From Aphidius gifuensis (lineage: Eukaryota > Arthropoda > Insecta > Hymenoptera > Braconidae), in assembly GCF_014905175.1 (NCBI RefSeq), contig NC_057788.1, forward strand, positions 11,477,446 to 11,541,445: a stretch of DNA of 64,000 bases, written 5' to 3'. The translations under genes and the position numbers were made by a program. The notes beneath the pieces were generated by a model. That model was not told where the DNA came from. It did no database searches and saw only the letters and a program-made list of their open reading frames with translations. Shown piece after piece: positions 45,027 to 56,900 of the stretch. Within the stretch, counting starts at the first letter, position 1, and the number at the start of each line of letters is the position of its first letter.

Positions 45027-45811
45027 TTATCATAATTAATTTACAAAAAGACGATAATTATTATGATTGCAGTTTTTCAAAAGTGCAATTATTTTATACA
45101 TATAAATATTTATATTTACACAAATTGAAGCTAATAATTTTTTGAACAAATTCAAAAGTAAATTAAAATTAGGTCCATTTTGTTGCTAAACTATAAATAT
45201 TGTTATTTTATTAATTGTTTTAAATTTATAAAATATCTATCATTCGCAATAGTAAGTTTTAAAAAAAATATAAAACAGTTGAATTATTAAATTATTTACA
45301 ATTATTATAAATTGTAAAAATTATTATTGAAAATAGTCTATGGAAGTGTCAAAATAATTGTTGCAAAGAATCAAACGATTCAAATATAATAATTGTATAA
45401 AAGATTGTTGCTAAATAAAAAATAAAATTCAAATGTTCAATCAAACAAAAACAATACAATTGCACCTCGCGCACTATAACAATAACAGAGATTGTAAATT
45501 GAAATTTTGCAGCTGACGTCTTTCTCTTCAAAAATAAAAAAATAAATATTTTTGGTAATGAACTTTTTTAAAAATTGACAAAAGAGCTGGTCGCAACTTG
45601 CGAAAAGTGGTCAAAGTTTTTCTCGAAAATAGAAATTTTAGTATTTTTGATATTTGACTCATTTTTATTTATCTTTATTTACAAACTGTCACTAAACTTA
45701 TTTATTTCTAATTTATTTATCTCGTTACTATGGTCATCATCTGTTCAGCTAAAGTCTGTCTCTGTTTTCTGTATGGGAGGAAGGACTTTTGGTTGCGAAA
45801 CCGTAACACTA
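45027..45811. other. 3' flank of Acy1
   Basis: Presumed 3' UTR and AT-rich flank. AATAAA-like motifs are frequent, so the poly(A) site cannot be picked. No gene. Confidence 0.4.
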
Positions 45812-46385
45812 CACGGAGAGAAATCCGCACCAAATATTACTGTAGTGGTATCGTAAAAATCATAGCTGACGTCATTAAAGCGACTAATTCCCACTTATTA
45901 TAATGATTATTATTATATTTCATCTAAATTTTTTACTGTAGTCTACCGGAATTTTTGGAAGTCTCGAGTTAATGGTATACTTTATGCCAGAAATTACTGT
46001 AGTGTACAGCAGGTTTTCCCGCCAGATGACACGAATATTTATTGGAAATCAAGTGTGTTCCTAACCTCTTCTAAAAAAGTTTATTGTTTTTATTTTATTC
46101 ATGAATTTAAATAAAAATACGGTGAAACACATGAAAATTATAAAATGGTTTATTTTTTTAAAATTAATAAACACGTTACATTTTTATTCTGATGTTTAAA
46201 TAATAAGGTTTTATTTAATTTTTTGTGACGTTTTTTTGTTTTGTTTTGATTAAAATTACTGTAGTGTAGTAGGAAATTCTAGTCGATCCTGGTGGCCTCC
46301 CCACGCAACTTCTCAATTTCCAGTAGACTACAGTAAAATTTGTTTGATACTCTACAGCATTATTTGCTGCGGATTTCTCTCCGTG
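45812..46385. mobile_element. 574-bp MITE, CACGGAGAGAAATCCGCA ends (copy 1)
   Basis: Inverted ends CACGGAGAGAAATCCGC and GCGGATTTCTCTCCGTG. Almost identical to 56953-57527 over the whole length. Confidence 0.9.
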
Positions 46386-46505
46386 TACTCTTTGCCCGTC
46401 AATCCGTGAATGTTCAACAATCTCATTGAATTAATGTATCGAGGATTCTCGAATCACCATTTATGAATTTGAAAATTCTTCATTGAGGGTATTATTATAG
46501 GCGTT

Positions 46506-46781
46506 CCCTGGTAGAAATATTTCTCCAACTTTTTCCAACTTTCTCCGCCTTTTTTCCAACTTTCTCCACCTTTTTACGAAAATGACCCATGGTTGGAGAA
46601 AAGTTGGAGTAAATTTTTGGTTGAAGAGAGGTTGGAAAAAAGTTGGAAAAAAGTTGGAGTAAATTTTTGGTTGGAGAAAAGTAGGCGGACCAATTTCTCC
46701 AACTATGGGTCATTTTCGTAAAGAGGTAGAGAAATGGCGGAGAAAAGTTGGAGAAAAGTCGGAGAAATATTTCTACCAGGG
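46506..46781. mobile_element. Palindromic MITE, CCCTGGTAGAAATATTTCTC ends (complete copy)
   Basis: Both ends carry the 21-bp inverted repeat beginning CCCTGGTAG. The interior consists of GGAGAAAAGTTGGA / TCCAACTTTTCTCC repeats around ATGACCCATGGTTGG. Other copies: 48686-48808, 52918-53103, with relics at 37600 and 58971. Confidence 0.85.
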
Positions 46782-46902
46782 TGGTGAAAATATTTCTTTA
46801 AATTTTTTCGAATTTCTCCGTAATTATTCTGAATTTCTCCGAATTTTTCCCAAATTGACCTATGCGGAGAAATGAGTGGAAAAATTTTCTTCTCGTCGTT
46901 GA

Positions 46903-48140
46903 CCCGAGTGGAAATTGAATCCGGCTTGGCCGGATCCTGATCCGAATCGGATCCAGTATGGCTAAGGTAATCCGGATCCGGGTTTCCTGACCCTCTTCGG
47001 ATCCGTTATGGCTAAGGCTAACCGGATCCGGCTTTCCTTACTCTTACCTGATCCGAATCGGATCCAGATTGCCGGACTTTAATCGGACTTTATTTTTTTT
47101 TTCAAAGTCATCTCCGGGTTAAGTCAGGTTTGGCTAAGGCTAACCGGATCCGGTTTTCCTTACTCTATCCTGATCCGAATCGGATCCAGATTGCCGGACT
47201 TTAATCGGACTTTATTTTTTTTTTCAAAGTTATCTCCGGGTTCGGTCAGGTTTGGCTACGGCTAACCGGATCCGGTTTTCCTTACTCTATCCTGATCCGA
47301 ATCGGATCCAGATTGCCGGACTTTAATCGGACTTTATTTTTTCAAAGTTCCGGTTCGGTCAGGTTTTACGGCTAGGTTATATGATAGATCCAGATTCCGG
47401 TTTAATTGATTTGAAACGGATTCCAACTTCTAGTAAATTCCCTGATTTGAAACGGATCCAACTTAGAAGTATTTGAAAAAAAAAAAAAAAAAATTAATTT
47501 CAGAATGTCATTTTATTTTTTGATAATAATAAATACATTGTTGCATATATATAGTATTAATCATATCAAGTTTTTCTGATGTAATTTTGAAATAACTTTC
47601 TACACTTGTAAAGGACTTTTGATTTCATCGATTCCACGTACGCCGCCGTGGTCAATAGGATAGAGTTGCCGACTTTGAACAGAATAGCCCCGAGATCGAT
47701 CCCCGCAAAATCCGGAATTTTAGTTTAGTTTAGGTTGAATTTTCTAAGATAAAAATATTGTTAATAAAGATTGTTAAAAAAAATAATTGAAAAAAGCAAA
47801 TATATTTTTTTTTTTAAAACAAAATTCGGATCCGGTTTAAATATAAATTCGGATCCAGTTTAAGCATAAAATCGGATCCAATTTGGATGTAAAATCGGAT
47901 CTGTTTTGGATGTAAAATCGGATCCGATTTAAATGTAATTTCAGATACATAATTTGGTATCCGATTTAGCCACGGTGGCCTTATTGTAACCGGATCTGGT
48001 TCACCGGATCCGATTCGGAGCCTAGCCGGCGTTACATTTTCAGTCCGAATCGGATCCGGCCAGCCTGATCCGATTCGGATATGTAATCAGGTAAACCGGA
48101 TCCGACCTGGATCCGAATCGGACTGAAATTTCCACTCGGG
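46903..48140. mobile_element. ~1.24-kb element rich in GGATCC palindromes
   Basis: The ends CCCGAGTGGAAATT and AATTTCCACTCGGG are inverted repeats. Inside are tandem ~125-bp units (about 46960-47340) with CTGATCCGAATCGGATCCAG and AACCGGATCCGG, then diverged versions, a tRNA-like sequence and a right arm of short GGATCC motifs. Confidence 0.8.
47644..47712 (+). pseudogene. tRNA-like sequence inside the GGATCC element
   Basis: CGTGGTCAATAGGATAGAG (A-box-like) is followed at tRNA spacing by GAGATCGATCCCCGC (B-box-like). The acceptor pairing is poor, so tRNA-derived. Confidence 0.45.
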
Positions 48141-48685
48141 CGATTTCTGAAGAATTTCTCTGAACTACTTTTGATTTATCCACTTTAGAGACAGCTGTGT
48201 TTAAAGGCTGCAGAGTTTTCGGAGGCTGTTTTCAGAGACAAAATTTCATCTCCGGATATCTTGTTAACATAATATTTTTTTATGTGGTAACCTAAATAAT
48301 AATATTTCTTCCATACAATTTGGCTCAACTGGTATTTGAAGATGTTGTTCGATCATTAATTCTTGTGGATTATCAACTATTTTTAATGCCAATTTATGCA
48401 TTTGAGAATTATTTGTTGATTCATTTGTTGGATTGGAAATTGTATTATTCAATTGAATTATTGAATAAATTATAAATTCTATCATTTTCTTCTGTGAGTC
48501 GAATTTTTCCCACATAAATGCGCTTGACGGACAAATCTACGGCAACACATCTATTTAGATCTATTTGATTTTCTTCCAGGATATATATTCTGAGATTTTC
48601 AAGAGTTTTATTGAAAATGATTATTCTTCTGTTGTTTTTATTTTTTTCGAAACTGTTTTAAAACTATTATTTTTGACCAACACAT
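48141..48685. other. Intergenic with one unassigned open frame
   Basis: A minus-strand frame at 48264-48515 (start MWEKFDSQKKMIEFIIYSII, end LLFRLPHKKILC) does not look like simple repeat, but I recognise no family and see no flanking exons. Chance cannot be excluded. Confidence 0.3.
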
Positions 48686-48808
48686 CCCTGGTAGAAATAT
48701 TTCTCCAACTTTTTCCAACTTTCTCCACCTTTTTACGAAAATGACCCATGGTTGGAGAAAAGTTGGAAAGAAGTTGGAGTAAATTTCAGGTTGGAGAAAT
48801 GGCGAAAA
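48686..48808. mobile_element. Partial CCCTGGTAGAAATATTTCTC MITE
   Basis: The left end and interior match 46506-46781; the right end is missing. Confidence 0.75.
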
Positions 48809-48989
48809 AAAATTTTGTGAGCCATCTAGACTCGCGGGTTTATTATATGTGTAAACAACTTCGGCGTGTTGTTGTAATTGAACAAAATAATAATAAGTAC
48901 ACATTTAAACAAATTTTTTTCATTCATTTATAAAAATATTGTTTGTTTTTATTTCATTTTTTTCCATTTTCATACAATTATTGTTGTTC

Positions 48990-49510
48990 AGTAATTTTCA
49001 ATAATCAATGATTTTAGAATTTCGATATATCGATTTTTTGTTCTAAGAAAAAGATGTAGCTGAGAGGAAAATTAAGCTGATAAAAATATATTTGGCTATA
49101 ACGGAGACTAAGTAAAAAGTCTAGCGGCTAAGTGAAAAATCTAGTGGCTTAGTTAAATCTAGTGGTTTAAAAAAAAAAAAAAAAATTTAATATATCGAAA
49201 TTTTTATTTTGACTTTCTTTTTTACTCGAAGAGTTTTATCGACTGCCATTATTATATTTGCAAAAAATATATATATATATATTAAAATTTATAAATTATT
49301 ACCTAAATTTTTATCGAAACATTTTTTTTTCCTTGACGAGCTTTATTGATTGATATTAATAAATTTTATAATCAATCGTTATTTTAATAACTATACGATA
49401 TATAACCGATAAATAGCCGTTTTTTACCTACTTCAACTTCATTTTTAACGACTTTGCGCATGTGTAGGAAAATTTTTTATAAAAACTGAATAAAAAAACA
49501 GGTTGTCTTT
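48990..49510. repeat. Relic of the 26310-27424 foldback element
   Basis: It shares TTTCGATATATCGA, CGATAAATAGCCG, TTAACGACTTTGCGCATGTG and the ending near GTTGTC. Diverged and AT-enriched. Confidence 0.6.
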
Positions 49511-49777
49511 AATTAATACGTCTTCAATTTTATACGCCGTGTACCTATACATTACAGCACCTCGATAGTTCAGTTCCCAAATTATATTTTACGAACACTA
49601 TTTCGCATTTAGTATGTTAAACGAACTTGAATAATTGGAAATCAATAAATATCGACAGATGAAATATAATACATAGTTAGATCTTAATAATATCGATATT
49701 GAAACTTTAAATATCACTGTGTTTTTTTAGATGTAATATATTATACTTATTGAAAAAAAGGAACCTTTTTAGTTTAA

Positions 49778-50286
49778 GGGAGTTCGAACGAAAAAAGTAC
49801 AAACCAGAAATGTGACCTAATGGGCCCCTCAATACTTAAGTAAAAATTTATAAAATTTCATGCGGCAACCTTTACTTTTTTCTGCGTAGACGGTCCTGTT
49901 TTCCACCAATACATGTACGGTTGTGTGTATCTATATGCACACAAACGTATTTTGTTACCTCCACTCCTTCACTCTTTGACTTTTTTTTTTTTTTTAAACA
50001 ATGATTGTTCAACTTTCTAGCCGGGAACTTGAATTTTTTTTTTTTCTATAATTATTCTAAGATTTTAAAGTTTCATACAGATTTGATATATGTTGTTTTT
50101 TTTTTAACATTTTTCGACTTTCCCGTAAACGTACACGCTAAAAGTTGTTGACCCTAAATATTAATAACTATTTTACTAGCGGGGATAGACTTCTGAAATT
50201 TTGGCATAAGATAGATAACTATTTCATAAACCTACTCTGAAAATTTAAAAAAAAGTTAAAGATAATTGAGTGTTGTTCGAACTCCC
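49778..50286. mobile_element. TTAA-flanked element, family B copy 2
   Basis: Ends GGGAGTTCGAAC and GTTCGAACTCCC flanked by TTAA (49774-49777, 50287-50290). It sits inside a short palindrome (GGAACCTTTTTAGTT / AACTAAAAAGGACC), so it probably inserted into another element. Confidence 0.85.
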
Positions 50287-50489
50287 TTAAATGAAAAATT
50301 ATTTTTTTAACTAAAAAGGACCTTTTTTTAATTCACTATAATAAACTTAATAATTATAAATATATATATATATATATATTTATCAAGTATACCATTTTTT
50401 CTTTACTTTGATTAAAAAAGTATAAATAAATTATATTGTAAAATTATTGTACAATTACAATAATAATTTTCTTTTTCAAACTAACACTA

Positions 50490-51375
50490 GGGCTTCATGC
50501 GGTACGAGACGAGACGAGATTCAGCGAGTGAATATGGCGATATTATCGTTAATGTCACGAGATTGTCGTGAATATGACGATATTATTGTGAATAATTTCT
50601 ATTATTTATATTATAAAATTAAATAATTCTGATATTTTATTATTTAATATTATAATTTTTATTTTGTCGTCATATTACTGAGATTTATTCTGCTGGGCAT
50701 TACTATACGTATGAAGAAAAAAAAAAACAAATAAATATAAATATAATCGTTAATAAATATAAATTTAGAAATTTAGAAAATAATTTTTCATTTGATTTAA
50801 TCTGTCCAGATTACGCCGGAATATATATAAAATTATATTTTTTGGTTTTTTTAAATTGGTTAAAATATTAACATAAATCGGTTGATTACAATATAGATAT
50901 ATAAATATACGTTGACGCGTATGTCATCTTAAATTTATTATTAATTATTATTAATAATAACATTGCAATTTTATTTCCAGAATTGATAATGCAATACAAT
51001 GGCAAATTTCTGAGTAATATATTACTGATATATAATTGGTCCGAAATAATTATTTTCAAGATTATATACTTGAACTTAAAAATTAATAAATGGATTAAGA
51101 AATTATTATACTATTATCTAAATTAATATTGATTGAATTTTTTTCAGAATTCTTTTAAAGCTTAAATGAATATTGAAAAATTTCAAATTAGAATTGTTTA
51201 TTGCAATTTTTTATATAAATAAATAAAAAATAAATAAAAATATATTTTTTGACGATATTATCGCAATTATCGTGTAGGTATTATCGTATCGTATAATCAT
51301 ATCGTAACGATAAAATTTGCATTATCGTATCGTCTATCGTGATTTATCGTATCGTATTATATATCGTCTACCGCG
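50490..51375. mobile_element. Possible element with TATCG-rich ends
   Basis: The left end GCGGTACGAGACGAG and the right end ATCGTCTACCGCGGC are approximate complements. The right part is a run of ATCGTATCGT motifs. The ~700-bp interior is AT-rich. Boundaries are approximate. Confidence 0.4.
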
Positions 51376-51537
51376 GCAACATCTACAAATGATAAATAAT
51401 TAATCCAAAACTTGAATGATATTATTGTTTTTAAGTTGACAGAGAAAAATAATTGTAATTAATTGTAAAACAAATCTTGAATAATGTTAAATAACACTGG
51501 TTTATATGAAAAAAAAAATAAAAACAAAAATAATTTG

Positions 51538-51630
51538 TGTGGTTTCCTTACGGTACCATCCAAGTACTAACCACTGCCTACAGTGCTTGACTTTAGTGGT
51601 CAGAAAGCGAACTCATATGAGTCCAGTTAT
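51538..51630 (-). pseudogene. 5S rRNA relic
   Basis: The minus strand retains GGTTAGTACTTGGATGGTAC and GACCACTAAAGTCAAGCAC, recognisable against the 36917 copy but heavily diverged. Confidence 0.6.
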
Positions 51631-52056
51631 TCAATTGGTATAGGTAAATAAAAGTATTACAATTATATGCAGCTTTTTACACTTTTTTTCATGCTAGTCA
51701 ATTGTTTTAATGGACGTGTGCTTTTAGCTCAAAAGAGGGTCCAGATAAGATGTCAAACATATCTAATACATATTGCAAGAAACGTTTCTATTAAATACTT
51801 ACTGTGGTTTACAAATATAAAGTTTTTATAAGTAATTTAGACGGTTTTTCAGCGTAGTCAGGATGAGATTATATGGTCAGTTGCTTGATCTAGTGTAAAT
51901 ATAGATTTTGAAGCAGTATGACTCTATTATTTGTTTAAGATAAAAAATTATTATCAGTTTTTTCGGGTTAAGTTAGAGATAAATTGTTATGAATTGGATT
52001 CTCAAAATTACTAATCGATAAATCAAAATATATTAAAAAAAAAAGTCGAAAGATAA

Positions 52057-52164
52057 CGACACATGCGGTGTTCCCAAGTGGTCAACCATCCAAGTACTAA
52101 CCACGCTCAACGATGCTTTACTTCAGTGATCAGACGAGAACTGGTATATTCATCGATATGTCGC
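52057..52164 (-). pseudogene. 5S rRNA relic, longer
   Basis: The minus strand reads GTTCTCGTCTGATCACTGAA, GTAAAGCATCG, GAGCGTGGTTAGTACTTGGA and GGGAACACCGCATGTGTCG. It keeps TTGGATGG and GGGAACACC, parts that are shortened in the 36917 copy, but other positions are mutated. Confidence 0.7.
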
Positions 52165-52917
52165 CATTCTAAAGACAGTTACTCCAAACCATTTATGACT
52201 AGCTTTTTACATATTTCACTAAGTTGATTGCATATAAAAATACTCGCGCTGGAAAAATGAGTTCAGACCCTGCAACCAGGTCTTGTGCATGATATTTTTA
52301 CCTACTGAGAAAAAAATGTCTCGAAAAAATTCAAATATTAGAACGTTCATCTTACATCTGCAGAACACTACTTTCAACTGTAAGGCCTAACATCATCAAT
52401 GTCTATTTCTTTTTTAAAACATGAAATTAGTCAATAAATATAAATAAATTATTATTGTATAATAATTCAATATTTTGTTTTAAGTTTAGGAAATATTATT
52501 TATATAAACAATAGTATATTATATATACTAATCTACAATATTAATCTTGTAAATTATAAATGAAAAATACATGCATATGCATGTATACATATATATGTAC
52601 AATATGAACTTAATTTCGCCTAACAAATGCAAGCATAACCAATAAATACAAATAAAATACTTGTATATTAATATATACAACGGCATATATATAACAATAA
52701 ATAAATAAATATATAAATACTCGCATTTAAATTCATCTATATACTACAGAACGCCTGATGGTAACGGTTACTGACCGATTACCATGGCGCTTTATGCCAA
52801 TGTAGACTGACAGAAAAATGGATTCTCGCCCAGATCCCATACTGGATCTACGTCTAAACTCAAAGTTTTTTAAGTTTTTACTCCATAACAAGTTGAGCCC
52901 AAAGATGTTTACACATC
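52165..52917. other. AT-rich intergenic region
   Basis: No gene recognised. Contains ATATATAC-type runs and a short palindrome GGTAACGGTTACTGACCG near 52760. Confidence 0.35.
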
Positions 52918-53103
52918 AAAAAGTTGGAGAAAAGTCGGAAAAAAGTTGGAAGAAAGTTGGAGTAAATTTTTGGTTGGAGAAAGGTTGGAGAAATTTGTCC
53001 ACCATTTCTCCAACTATGGGTCATTTTCGTAAAGAAGTGGAGAAATGGCGGAGAAAAGTTGGAAAAAAGTTGAAGAAAAGTCGGAGAAATATTTCTACCA
53101 GGG
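52918..53103. mobile_element. Partial CCCTGGTAGAAATATTTCTC MITE
   Basis: The right end (GGAGAAATATTTCTACCAGG) is intact and the interior GTTGGAGAAAAG repeats match 46506-46781; the left end is missing. Confidence 0.75.
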
Positions 53104-53429
53104 TTGGTTATACTTTGCATATATGGGGCATTCCATGTCAACTCACAGGGTTTCCCCTCACCTCTCAAATTTGAAACGAATATTTTTGATGAGTCATCGA
53201 TCAGATAAACTTGATTTTTTTTTATTTTACCATCATTAACTGCCGAGCCAGAATCAAAACGCATTCACAAGAGAAAACTACGATTTCGCCATTTTTTAAA
53301 ATTCTGATTTTTACTGAAAATAGTAGAGCACAAGATTAGTCAATTTCCAAATTTTATCATGGATAACGATGGGTTCATTATAAAAAATTTTTTCCATGTG
53401 AAAATTACTAAAAATCAGGTAAGATCATA

Positions 53430-53545
53430 TCCCAAAACAGGTTTTTTTTTTTGTTTCGTATAGGAAATTTCTTCACGATTACGGAAAAAATACGAAAGAA
53501 ATTCCCACGCATGCGCAAAGTGGTTAAAAATCAAGTTGAATTATA
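53430..53545. repeat. Relic of the 26310-27424 foldback element end
   Basis: GTTTCGTATAGGAAATTTCT and CACGCATGCGCAAAGTGGTT match the left arm of that element. Confidence 0.65.
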
Positions 53546-53965
53546 TTATATATTAATAATATTATTTCATTTCTTGTCCTCATTTTTGCCATTAATATAT
53601 AAAATGAACAAACAACAAATAATAATTATTGAGTGATTAAAGAAAGTGATTATTTTTTCGAACAAATATAAATGATTGTTTGTGGATTTTTTTTATTTGT
53701 TTAAAGTTACACACAAAAAGCAACGAATTCGCTGAAGTTTCGAAAATTTTCAACAGGTAATGAATTCGTTATCTTATATTATTTTTGCATTTATCCGTAC
53801 TTGTTACTATCGAATAAAATAAAAACCAAAATATTAATAAATTCAATTTTATACTCTATAATTTTTTGAAACATAGGTCATCCTGGACACTTTTCTGGTA
53901 TGTTATCAAATCATATATTCGTTATTAATTACTATGCCAACTAGTGTACATTTTTTTTTTTTGCT

Positions 53966-56900
53966 TTAATTCAAGGCAACTTCTTTATTATCTGCTATAT
54001 TTTTATCATCTGCCCATTTTTGTTTTTCTCCCGAAGCAAATAAACTGTAAATCACAGCACCAACAAGATAAATTATGCCGGCAATTATAAAAACTATTCT
54101 CCAACTGGCAGGAGACTATAAAAAAATTATAAAAGTTTTGTTAGATTGACTTTTTTCAAATATAATATATGAATAGTTGATATTCACCTTATCTTTGACA
54201 ATGAAACCGGTGATACATGGACTGATGATTCCCGTAAACATGGATATTGTTGTACTAATACCGAACAAAACACTGGCATGTCTTGGTGCAATGTCGAGAA
54301 AATTAATACTAAAACCTGACCATGCAAAACCACTAATGCTTATTGCACTTGTAATGCAAAAAATAACTTGAAAGCTTGAATTTAAAAACCCAGATGAAAT
54401 AATGAAGATTGATTGGCCTATAAATGCTCCACATGTAAATATCTTTCGTACCTAAAGAAAAATTTAAAAATTAGAAAATAATAGTTATATGATTAAGATT
54501 CTTATTTTTTGTTATTACCTGAGTTGTTGTGAGATAATTTTTTGATCGTAAAATATCAGCAAGATGACCTGAGAATATAATAATAATTGTCATTCCAAGA
54601 TAAGGAAGTGCCGATAGAAAACCAGTTTCAACAATTCCAAAATGCAATACCTCTGTAAAAAATTATTAATTTCAAATGTTAATTTTAAGTCATAATTATT
54701 ATTGAATATTTTTAAATATTTCATATCTAACGCTGCATAAACGTTGGTAATTGCGTCATCATCGTTTGATGTCCCCAGTTTTCACTGAAGTGAGCAGCAA
54801 CGATTGCCCAAAATGGTACTGATTTCAATATTTTTTTCCAAGGATGTGATATGGGTCCCTAGACACAAAAATTGTTATCACAAGATTTATGATAGAGCAT
54901 CATTATTTCGTAATTTAAAGAACAAACCTCAGTTTTTCGGGTATCAGTATTCAGCGATTGTTTAATAAAATTAAGCTCAAGAGGTGAAATCCAAGGATCA
55001 TCATCAGGTTTATCTGATATAAAGTACAGCCACATGGCATACCATATTAATCCGAAAAACCCGTATATATAAAAAACAGCTGGCCAACCAAGACTTTCAG
55101 CAATAAGACTAGATAATGGCAGTGCAACAACAGTTCCAGATGAAGCACCAGAAAAAGATAGAGTTCCAAGTTTTGATCGTTCAAGTGGTGGTGCCCAATT
55201 TGCCCATATAGAGTTTACTGAAGGATATGTAACACCCTGTTAAAGAAAAAATTAAACTTTAATTAAAAAATGAATTGAATTTTATAAATATAATTCTAAT
55301 TTTGTAAATCACAGAAGTTATACCTCAAATAATCCTATAACAATTCGTAAAAAAATCAAAAGAAAAACACTAATACGTGCAGATGTAGGAATAGCTAATG
55401 TCAACAATGCTGATACTCCAATTCCAACACCAATGACTTTTTTTCCTCCAATTCTTGCACTCAATAAACCACCCAAACATTGAGTGGGAGTATAACCATA
55501 ATAAAATGAACTCAAAATAAAACCTTGAAGTGTTGAGTCCCAACCAAATTCTGCTTTTGTCTGTAATAAATAAAATTGAATTAGTAATGGCTGCATTCTC
55601 TTTGAAAATTGAAAATTTTCAAAACTCCGGTGGGAGGACGCGTTAATTGAAATTATAATTTTTATTTATTATTTAATAATGAATTGTAATATAATAATAA
55701 TTTATTATATTACAATTATTTATTATATTGAATTTATTTATAAAACTTTAACCTCAAACTTTCAAAAAACAGGATAAATACAAAATAAATAAACCAAATT
55801 GATTCCTAGAATTGTTGAGTGCTATCATCTGACATCTTAAAAAAAAAAAATCTAATGGTAAAAATGAGTGGGTAGTATGCTCTACAGTCACAAGTGCGCG
55901 TGCGTACGGCAAAAAAAATGATGAAAAAAAAAAATAATGATTATTTAAGTCTTCATTAATTGTTTAAATAATTAACTAAATAATCTCATATTATAGTCGA
56001 AAAATTTGTTAGAAAATTTTCTACAAGCTGTTAAGCCAAATAAGCTCATTGAATGATTTCTTTGTGGTTCTTTTTATTTTATAAACTCTGATATTTTTTA
56101 TAAACAATCGCTAATTATAAAAAAACTAATTGTTGAAAAAATTTCGAGTATGGCTCTGGTTGTAGATTTTTTGACGAGAAATCCATTAAAACGAAAATAA
56201 AACCTTTTAGTTAATTTTAAAAAAAGTTATGTCTGTTCCAAAAAAATGTCGTTTCAGTTTTTCTTGAATAAACAAACGAATTCGATTTTAAAAAATATAA
56301 ACTTTTTTTAATTATCTTTATTTCATCATTTACTGTAATCTGCGAAATTTTTGCATCCATGATTTTTTCTTAGTTTTCTTAATATTTCGCTTCCAAGTTT
56401 TTGTTACCTTTTTCTTTCGGCATTTGTAAACTCAATAATTACCCGAAAAATTTTAATTTCATCAGAGGCTCTAGAGCTCGTCAAGATCTTTAATTTAAGC
56501 CTAATACGAATAATCTAGCTTAATTATCATAGAAGCTATGAGCGGTATAATTCATAAAACATATAGTGAAAACAATACTATGGTGGGACGCTTCGCGTCT
56601 ATTCCACCTCCGTAATATAACTCAATTATTTTAACTTTATATATTCTAATCTTTTGAATACTATTGATAAACTTACCTCATTCGTATCAGTGGTCATCAC
56701 AACGATCATAATATTGAGGCATGCTCTGAGAGTATAAGCAATGAAGAATCCAAAAAATATAAAGATACCAACTACATTACGACGTTTTTTCCATAAATTC
56801 CAACCAACATCAACATCTTTTGAAATTTCCACCTGTTTTTCCTCATCACTAAAATAAAACAGAAATGTTATTTCACTTTTTTTGTTTATTTAAATAATAA

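Noticed and set aside
52818..53264. Open frames over the CCCTGGTAG MITE on both strands
   Set aside because: They are translations of GTTGGAGAAAAG repeats and run through the element ends.
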